5,398 nucleotides of DNA, taken from positions 1-5,398 of the forward strand of contig LJUE01000186.1 in assembly GCA_001303885.1 (NCBI GenBank). Direction: 5' to 3'. The stretch is from Planctomycetes bacterium SM23_32. GTDB taxonomy: Bacteria > Planctomycetota > Brocadiia > SM23-32. This document shows, one piece after another, positions 1 to 5,398 of the stretch. Position numbers and translations under genes: made by a program. The first letter of the stretch is position 1, and each line of letters opens with the position of its first letter. The notes beneath the pieces are model-generated. The model was not told the DNA's origin. It saw only the letters and a program-made list of their open reading frames with translations, and made no database searches.

Positions 1-88
1 GGAAACGGTGCGTGAACCGGTGCACCACCGTGACCTGGAGCAGGAAGAGCACGGCGACGCAGGCTGTGAAACGGGCTTTGCGGATCAT
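1..88 (-). CDS. N-terminal fragment of unidentified membrane or secreted protein (runs off left edge)
   Basis: An ATG at 88-86 opens a frame that stays open to the left edge, giving 29 residues. It begins M-I-R-K-A-R, followed by a hydrophobic stretch at about residues 8-22 (T-A-C-V-A-V-L-F-L-L-Q-V-T-V-V) and then H-R-F-T-H-R-F. A short basic start plus a hydrophobic core fits a signal peptide or a first transmembrane helix, so the product is probably membrane-bound or exported. The frame is also open back to the permease stop at 173-175, but the only ATG in that stretch is at 88 and no GTG or TTG occurs in frame. No good Shine-Dalgarno sequence precedes it (only a weak GAGCGG). It lies 84 nt after the permease on the same strand and could be cotranscribed. 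I do not recognise the family. A small multi-helix protein of the MreD kind would fit the start, but the fragment is too short to say. Confidence 0.45.
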   Translation of the reverse strand, partial: MIRKARFTACVAVLFLLQVTVVHRFTHRF

Positions 89-117
89 GGGCCGCTCGCG
101 GCGTGACGGCTGCGATT

Positions 118-133
118 CTGCCTGATGGGGCAG
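118..133. repeat. Short inverted repeat in the spacer after the permease gene
   Basis: CTGCC (118-122) and GGCAG (129-133) can pair around a 6-nt loop. On the minus strand the hairpin is followed by AATCG rather than a T run, so it is not a convincing intrinsic terminator. It lies 30 nt before the ATG of the downstream gene and might mark an mRNA processing or leader structure, or be chance in GC-rich DNA. Confidence 0.25.
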
Positions 134-149
134 GGGGGGAGCAAGTGAA

Positions 150-171
150 GCGCGCTGCGCGGCCCGCGGGC
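150..171. repeat. GC-rich palindromes directly after the permease stop codon
   Basis: A perfect 10-bp palindrome GCCCGCGGGC (162-171) starts one base beyond the permease stop codon. It is followed on the minus strand by a small GC stem (CGCG-CAG-CGCG, within 150-160). The next minus-strand bases are TTCACTTGCT, which is not a proper U tract. This may be a weak 3'-end or mRNA-stabilising structure, but it could be composition alone. Confidence 0.3.
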
Positions 172-172
172 G

Positions 173-1443
173 TCACTCGTGGCGCAGCGCCTCGATCGGG
201 TCCATGTTGGCGGCGCGGTAGGCCGGATAGATGCCGAAGATGATGCCCACCGCCGCGCTGATGCCGAAGGCGAGCAGCAGCGACCAGAGCCTGACGATCG
301 TGCGCATGCCGGCCAGCCTCTGCACGAGGTAGGGGGCCAGCACGCCGAAGGCGATGCCCAGGCCGCCGCCGATCAGGGCCAGCAGGAGCGTCTCGGTGAG
401 GAACTGGAAGATAATGTGGCGGCGCTTGGCCCCCATGGCGCGCCGGATGCCGATCTCGCGGGTGCGTTCCATCACGGTGGCCAGGGTGATGTTCATGATG
501 CCGATGCCGCCGACCAGCAGGCTGATCGCCGCGATGGAACCGAGCACGATGCTGAAGATCCACTGCGTGCGACGCGCCTGGACCAGCAGCTGGAGGGGGA
601 CGATAAGCTGGTAGTCTTCCTTGCTGTGCGAGTTCCTCAGGATCTGGGCGATGACGGCCTCAACGCGCCGCACGTCGTCCAGCGACTGCACCTGCACGGT
701 CAACTCGTGCAGGTCCACGCGCTCGGAGGTGAACGTGCCGCCGGACTGGTGCATTGTGTTCGGCCCGTAGAACAGGTTCATCGTCGTCAGCGGGATGTAG
801 ACCTCGGAGTTGGGGTCGCCCTGGAGCTTCTTGCCGCCGAACTCGCCGCGTGCGAACGACGTGATGATGCCGATCACCTTGAAGCGCAGCTCCCCCTGCA
901 GAACGACCGAGCCCAGGGCGTCGCCGAGAGGGAACAGCACGTCCGCCGCGTCCTTCCCCAGGACGCAGACGCCGGCCTTGCGCTGCAGGTGGCCCTGCGT
1001 CAGGAACCCGCCCCGCAGCACGGTGGCGTTGTTCACTTCGGCATACCAGGGGACGGTGCCGACGATGTCAGTGTCAATGCGGCGGTTCTGGACGTAGACG
1101 TTGGCCCTTACCTTGCGCGTGGGCACTGTGCGCACGACGTCGGGCACGGTGTCGCGGATCAGGGCGGCGTCTTTGTAGGTGATGCCGTACTCGCTGATGC
1201 GGCTGGTCGAGTCGCCGGCGCTCTGGCTCTCGGGGGGCTTGACGCTCTGGATGATGATGTTGTGGCTGCCGAGCTTGCGTATCTGCTCCTGGGCCTCCTC
1301 GCTGGCGCCTGTCCCGATGGCCAGCATGGCGATGACCGAGCAGACGCCGAACGTGATGCCCAGCATGGTGAGCCCGCTGCGCATCTTGTGCAGCCACAGG
1401 CTCTTCAGGCCCGACTTGAGCGTGCGTTTGAGCTGAAAACCTA

Positions 1444-1447
<4 letters not shown>
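173..1447 (-). CDS. MacB/FtsX-type ABC transporter permease
   Basis: This is the inner-membrane subunit of a MacB-like ABC system, 424 aa, a normal length for permeases whose ATPase is a separate protein. A short cytoplasmic N-terminus with amphipathic K/R-rich character leads into TM1 (about 27-47, containing L-G-I-T-F-G-V). A large periplasmic MacB_PCD-type domain follows (about 48-290), then the FtsX domain with TM2 (about 298-320, with V-G-G-I-G-I-M-N-I), TM3 (about 348-373) and TM4 (about 387-407). The cytoplasmic loop M-E-R-T-R-E-I-G-I-R-R-A-M-G-A (326-340) is the family's coupling-helix signature, and the C-terminus Y-P-A-Y-R-A-A-N-M-D-P-I-E-A-L-R is typical of the family. Known members work as dimers that transmit ATP-driven motion to the periplasm rather than carry substrate across the membrane. 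The start overlaps the ATPase stop (ATGA), so translational coupling is likely; no close Shine-Dalgarno is seen. The substrate is unknown. The family call is firm; assignment to macrolide export (MacB proper) is not. Confidence 0.94.
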
Positions 1448-2127
<680 letters not shown>

Positions 2128-2133
2128 GCTCGG

Positions 2134-2145
2134 CCTTCCTCTCCT
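2134..2145 (-). promoter_or_regulatory. Strong Shine-Dalgarno sequence for the ATPase gene
   Basis: On the minus strand the bases read AGGAGAGGAAGG, ending 6 nt before the ATG at 2127. It offers overlapping AGGAG and GGAAGG matches to the anti-Shine-Dalgarno. It fixes the ATPase start and contrasts with the poor sites before the complete adaptor gene and the permease gene. Confidence 0.8.
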
Positions 2146-2178
2146 GCACGGATGGCGCCATGTGCTTCGTCACTGGCC

Positions 2179-3924
2179 TCAGGAGCCTCGGACTCCGCCG
2201 CCCCGAGCGCCTCGTTCACCGCGGGACCGACGAGGAGATCCCGGGGCCTGCGGCTGCTGCTCGGGCCCGACGGCGGCCGGCCCCTCCGTCTCTTTGATCT
2301 GCTGGATGTGTTCGTCCAGCCGTTGCTCGTCCACCACCTCCGGGGCGGCCAGGTAGACCTCCTCGCCCTCGCGCAGGCCGTCCTTCACCTCCACGAACCT
2401 GTCGGACGAAGCGCCCGTCTCCAGGTGGCGCAGCAGGGGGCCGTCCGGCGTCCTCACCCAGCAGAAGGCCCACCCCTTGTAGCGCGTCACGGCCGAGGTG
2501 GGCACGTAGAGGACGTCCTCCCGGTTGGCCACGATGATCTGGGCCGTCGCCGACATGCCGGGGATGAAGTCCTCGGGTATCTCTTCGAGCGCCACGTCCA
2601 CCTCGTAGACCTTCTTGTCGGGGTTCAGCCAGGCGTGCGCTGCGCTGGCCATGGGGCTGATGCGGGCCACGTGGCCGGCCAGCACCTTGCCGGCCACCGC
2701 TTCCAGGGAGATGAGGGCGGGCTGCCCGATGCGCAGCTTCTCTATCTGGGTCTCCTCCACGTTCAGGCGGGCCGCCAGCGTGCTGGGGTCGGGTATCTCG
2801 ATAAGCGTGCGGTTCTCCTCGATGCTGCTGCCTTCCTGGACGGGGTTGTCGCGCCGCTCATAGGGGTTGGAAGCGCCGCCGTAAACCACGCGGCCGGGCT
2901 GGGTGGCCCGGATGACGCACTTCTCGATCATGGTCCGGGTCTTCTCGAGGCGCTGGCGCTCCAGGTTGTATCGGGCCTCGCGGGTGTCGAGGGAGGCCTG
3001 GGTCTTGGCCAGTTCGCTGGTGGCCCGCGCCTTGACGCGGTCCAGGTTGCGCAGTTCCTCAATGTACTGGCTGTAGCGCTGCTCGGCCTCTTTGGGGAGC
3101 GTGTAACGCTTGAAGAGGCGCAGTTCCTCCTCGGCGGCCTCCACGGCTATCTGCGCGCTCTTGGCCTGCAGCTCGTCGCTCTGGAGCTCGTTGCGGTTGA
3201 CGTAGCCCCGCTCCAGCAGCTTGCGCGTCCAGTCCAGGGCTTCGTTCGCCCGGGTCAGCTCTTCGCGCCGCAGCAGCAGGTCGGCCTCCAGGTTGTCCAC
3301 GCTCTGCTTGGCCACGCCGCCCAGCTGGGGATGCTCGCCGACGGCGCTGAAGTCCAGCCCGTCGTCCACGGCGGCGCCGGCCAGCGCCGCCCCCAGATAG
3401 CGGTCCAGCTCCATGCGTGCGAACTTGACGTTCAGCTCGGACAGGGCGATGTTGCTCTCGTTCTGTTTGAGCTGGATGGCATGGTCCTCCTGGGCCTGCT
3501 TGTAGTCGGCCTCGGCGCGGTAGAAGCTTATCTCGCGGTCGGCTTCCGTCTCTTCCAGGCCCGAGGAGTCGAGCCGGACCAGGACCTTCCCGTTCTCCAC
3601 GTCCTCGGGGGTGATGACGGTCCCCTCCTCGACGATCTCCAGGATCGTGGACCAGCCCTCCACTTCGTTCTTGACCTCAAACGGTTCCATGGCCCAGAGG
3701 GCGCCGCGCTGGGTGATCGAGGAAAGCAGATCGCCCCGGCGCACGGCAACCGTCGGGATGGCCTCCGCCACCTCGCGAGTGCCGGGGCGGGCCAGCACAC
3801 CGAGGCCCAGCAGCACGGCCACGACCAGACCGACGGCCACCACCATGGCCCTGCCGCCCTTGCGGTGCGCCCGGCGGGGAGGCGGCTCAGGGGCCTGCAG
3901 CATGTTGTTCGTGGCGTCGGACAT
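2179..3924 (-). CDS. HlyD/MacA-family membrane-fusion adaptor (complete copy)
   Basis: This is a periplasmic adaptor anchored in the inner membrane, 581 aa, well above E. coli MacA (about 370). A Pro/Arg-rich cytoplasmic tail (1-25) precedes one TM helix (about 26-46). The first half of the lipoyl/barrel-sandwich domain (about 57-120) ends in V-L-V-R-L-D-S-S. A long charged helical hairpin follows (about 122-335), containing G-Y-V-N-R-N-E-L (240-247) and R-Y-T-L-P-K-E-A-E-Q-R (273-283). The second lipoyl half (336-380) holds K-C-V-I-R-A and P-G-R-V-V-Y. Then come the beta-barrel (about 381-465, with A-W-L-N-P and P-G-M-S-A-T), a membrane-proximal domain (about 466-530), and a low-complexity tail ending in Arg/Gly-rich sequence. 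It probably oligomerises into a tunnel above the permease. The ATG at 3924 gives a sensible topology but lacks a good Shine-Dalgarno (AGAGG is about 17 nt away); Met8 and Met27 are alternatives. It is paralogous to the adaptor upstream. Confidence 0.93.
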   Translation of the reverse strand: MSDATNNMLQAPEPPPRRAHRKGGRAMVVAVGLVVAVLLGLGVLARPGTREVAEAIPTVAVRRGDLLSSITQRGALWAMEPFEVKNEVEGWSTILEIVEEGTVITPEDVENGKVLVRLDSSGLEETEADREISFYRAEADYKQAQEDHAIQLKQNESNIALSELNVKFARMELDRYLGAALAGAAVDDGLDFSAVGEHPQLGGVAKQSVDNLEADLLLRREELTRANEALDWTRKLLERGYVNRNELQSDELQAKSAQIAVEAAEEELRLFKRYTLPKEAEQRYSQYIEELRNLDRVKARATSELAKTQASLDTREARYNLERQRLEKTRTMIEKCVIRATQPGRVVYGGASNPYERRDNPVQEGSSIEENRTLIEIPDPSTLAARLNVEETQIEKLRIGQPALISLEAVAGKVLAGHVARISPMASAAHAWLNPDKKVYEVDVALEEIPEDFIPGMSATAQIIVANREDVLYVPTSAVTRYKGWAFCWVRTPDGPLLRHLETGASSDRFVEVKDGLREGEEVYLAAPEVVDEQRLDEHIQQIKETEGPAAVGPEQQPQAPGSPRRSRGERGARGGGVRGS

Positions 3925-3964
3925 GGGTTTTGGGTCTGCTGCCTCTATGGAAGCGTTCGGGCGC

Positions 3965-5398
3965 TCACTGACTCCAGGACCGGCCTCCGCCTCCGCCTCC
4001 CTGGCCCTGGCCTTCCTGCCAGTTGCGAGCCTGTTCCTCTAGCTGCTTGCGCTGCGCCGGCGGCAACTTGTCGAGTATCTCCTGCCACTTCTTGGCGCGT
4101 TCTTCGGCCGGCAGATTCTGCAGTTCGCGGAGCTGAGGCCCGAGCGTGCTCCAGTCTATCTCCTGCGGCTCTTCCTGGGCCGGCTCCTGCTCTTCGGCAG
4201 GCTGCTCTTCGGCGGCCTCGGGCGGCTGTTCGACGGTGCGGTGTTCGGCGAACTCCTTCAGCTCCTCGTCGGTCTGCGGCTGGAGGTTCCAGTACTGCTC
4301 GCCCAGGACGTCGGCCGGGTCCAGGTGCACGACCTCGCCCTCGGCGAGACCCTCCGTGATCTCCACCTGCTTCTCGGTGAACTGGCCCGTCTGGACGGGG
4401 CGCACCTGGTCGCCGCCGGGGGTGACGACCACGCAGACGCGCTGCCCGCGGTAGGTCGTGACCGCCTCGACGGGCACCAGCAGGACGTCGTTGAGTTCGG
4501 CGACGACGACCTCGGCCGTCGCCGTCATGCCGGGCGTGAGCCCTTCGGGGACGTCGTCCAGCGCCACGTCGGTCTCGTAGACCTTGATCTCGGGGTTGAG
4601 CCAGGCCTGCGCCGAGCTGGCCACGGGGCTGATGCGCGTCACCGTGCCGGGGAAGGACTGGTCCACGATGGCCTCCACCGAGACGGAAGCCTTCTGGCCC
4701 AGCTTCACCTTGCGGATGTCGGTCTCGTGCAGGTTCACGCGGGCGGCCAGGGTCGAGAGGTCGGGGATGCTGATGATCTCCTGGTTCTGCCACACCTTGA
4801 CGCCCTCGCGGATGGGGTCGCGCATGCGGCGCCAGGGGTTGGAGGTGGAGGAGTAGACGACGCGGCCGGGCTCGGGCGCCCGGATGACGCATTTCTCCAC
4901 CATTTCCTTGGACTTCTCCAGGCGTTCCTTCTCCAGCTCGTAGCTGGCCTGGGTGGACTTGAGGCCGGCGTCGGCCTGGGCCATCTGGCTGCGGGCCCGG
5001 GCTTTGACCCGGTCCAGCTCACGGTCCGACTCCACGTAGTCGCTGAAGCGCTGCTCGGCCTCCTTGGGCAGCGTGTAGCGCTCGAAGAGGCGCAGGTCCT
5101 CCCGGGCCGCGCTGACCTTGATCTCGGCGCTCTTCGCCTGGAGTTCGTCGCCCGTCAGCTCGTTGCGGTTGACGTAGCCCTTCTCGAAGAGCTGCCGGCT
5201 CCAGGTGAGCGTCTCCTGGGCGCGCGTCAGCTCCTCGTCGCGCAGCAGCAGGCTCGCCTCGTAGTTGTTCATCGTCTGGCGGGCCACGCCGCCCAGGGCG
5301 GCATTGTCGGCCAGGCCGGTGAAGTCCGACTTGCCCTCCAGCAGGGCCGTGGCCAGCTCGCTGCCCAGGTAGCGGTCAAGCTCCATCCGGGCGAACTT
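3965..5398 (-). CDS. HlyD/MacA-family membrane-fusion adaptor, second copy (5' end beyond right edge)
   Basis: This is a paralogue of the next gene, open to the right edge. The first visible codons (K-F-A-R before M-E-L-D-R-Y-L-G) match residues 167-170 of the complete copy. The Met at 5386 is therefore internal, and about 165 N-terminal residues (TM anchor, first lipoyl half, start of the hairpin) should lie outside. Counting from that Met: hairpin to about 165, with G-Y-V-N-R-N-E-L (70-77) and R-Y-T-L-P-K-E-A-E-Q-R (103-113); lipoyl half 166-212 with K-C-V-I-R-A and P-G-R-V-V-Y; beta-barrel about 213-295 with A-W-L-N-P and P-G-M-T-A-T; membrane-proximal domain about 296-365. An unusual tail of about 108 residues follows: Glu/Gln/Pro-rich (about 372-410), then a helical segment with two L-P-x-x-x-R units (425-430 and 441-446), then a Gly run. 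The family call is firm. The tail's role is unknown. Confidence 0.93.
   Translation of the reverse strand, partial: KFARMELDRYLGSELATALLEGKSDFTGLADNAALGGVARQTMNNYEASLLLRDEELTRAQETLTWSRQLFEKGYVNRNELTGDELQAKSAEIKVSAAREDLRLFERYTLPKEAEQRFSDYVESDRELDRVKARARSQMAQADAGLKSTQASYELEKERLEKSKEMVEKCVIRAPEPGRVVYSSTSNPWRRMRDPIREGVKVWQNQEIISIPDLSTLAARVNLHETDIRKVKLGQKASVSVEAIVDQSFPGTVTRISPVASSAQAWLNPEIKVYETDVALDDVPEGLTPGMTATAEVVVAELNDVLLVPVEAVTTYRGQRVCVVVTPGGDQVRPVQTGQFTEKQVEITEGLAEGEVVHLDPADVLGEQYWNLQPQTDEELKEFAEHRTVEQPPEAAEEQPAEEQEPAQEEPQEIDWSTLGPQLRELQNLPAEERAKKWQEILDKLPPAQRKQLEEQARNWQEGQGQGGGGGGRSWSQ
3984..4000 (-). repeat. Short GGAGGC microrepeat encoding the Gly run of the upstream adaptor
   Basis: On the minus strand the sequence is GGAGGCGGAGGCGGAGG, nearly three units of a 6-bp repeat. 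It encodes the oligoglycine near the adaptor C-terminus. Each unit carries GGAGG, an anti-Shine-Dalgarno match, but the block is about 60 nt before the next start codon, too far to act as its ribosome site. Such repeats are prone to slippage in steps of 6 bp, which keeps the frame. Confidence 0.6.

Noticed and set aside
150..171. Intrinsic terminator after the permease gene
   Set aside because: The palindromes are GC-rich but short and are not followed by a T run on the minus strand, so they are listed only as inverted repeats.
3945..4892. A 315-codon minus-strand frame overlapping the upstream adaptor
   Set aside because: It is an R/P/G-rich shifted frame of the adaptor gene. The adaptor frame shows continuous family motifs, so this one is a shadow.
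2179..5398. Possible assembly artefact duplicating one adaptor
   Set aside because: The copies differ at about half of the residues by eye and have unrelated tails, so they are genuine paralogues.

Overview
The window is GC-rich and packed with genes on the minus strand. It holds most of one export operon. In the direction of transcription (right to left) it contains: the 3' part of a HlyD/MacA-type membrane-fusion adaptor (3965 to the right edge); a second, complete paralogous adaptor (2179-3924); a LolD/MacB-type ABC ATPase (1444-2127); a MacB/FtsX-type ABC permease (173-1447); and, after an 84-nt spacer, the first 29 codons of an unidentified membrane or secreted protein (1-88). The gaps are 40 nt, 51 nt and a 4-nt ATGA overlap, so the first four genes are very probably one transcription unit. 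Its promoter and the true start of the first adaptor lie beyond the right edge.

Together the products would form a MacAB-like tripartite exporter. The ATPase drives a homodimeric permease with a large periplasmic domain. The permease moves little itself but acts as a mechanotransmitter on material in the periplasm, and the adaptors form a channel toward the outer membrane. No TolC-type outer-membrane gene is visible. The substrate cannot be read from the sequence. Macrolides, peptides, lipoproteins and polysaccharide or signal lipids are all handled by relatives.

The host is a diderm bacterium. The adaptor style (a long interrupted helical hairpin, an R-Y-T-L-P-K-E block, and a C-V-I-R-A then P-G-R-V-V-Y lipoyl half) resembles adaptors I recall from Planctomycetota and related PVC-group or uncultured lineages. 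That assignment is from memory and tentative.

The least ordinary feature is the pair of adjacent divergent adaptors serving one ATPase/permease pair. They carry quite different C-terminal tails: one acidic with a DUF3106-like helical segment and a Gly run, the other short, basic and Arg/Gly-rich. I see no RNA genes, mobile elements, CRISPR arrays or gene-free stretch over 300 bases, and nothing that amounts to a clearly new system.
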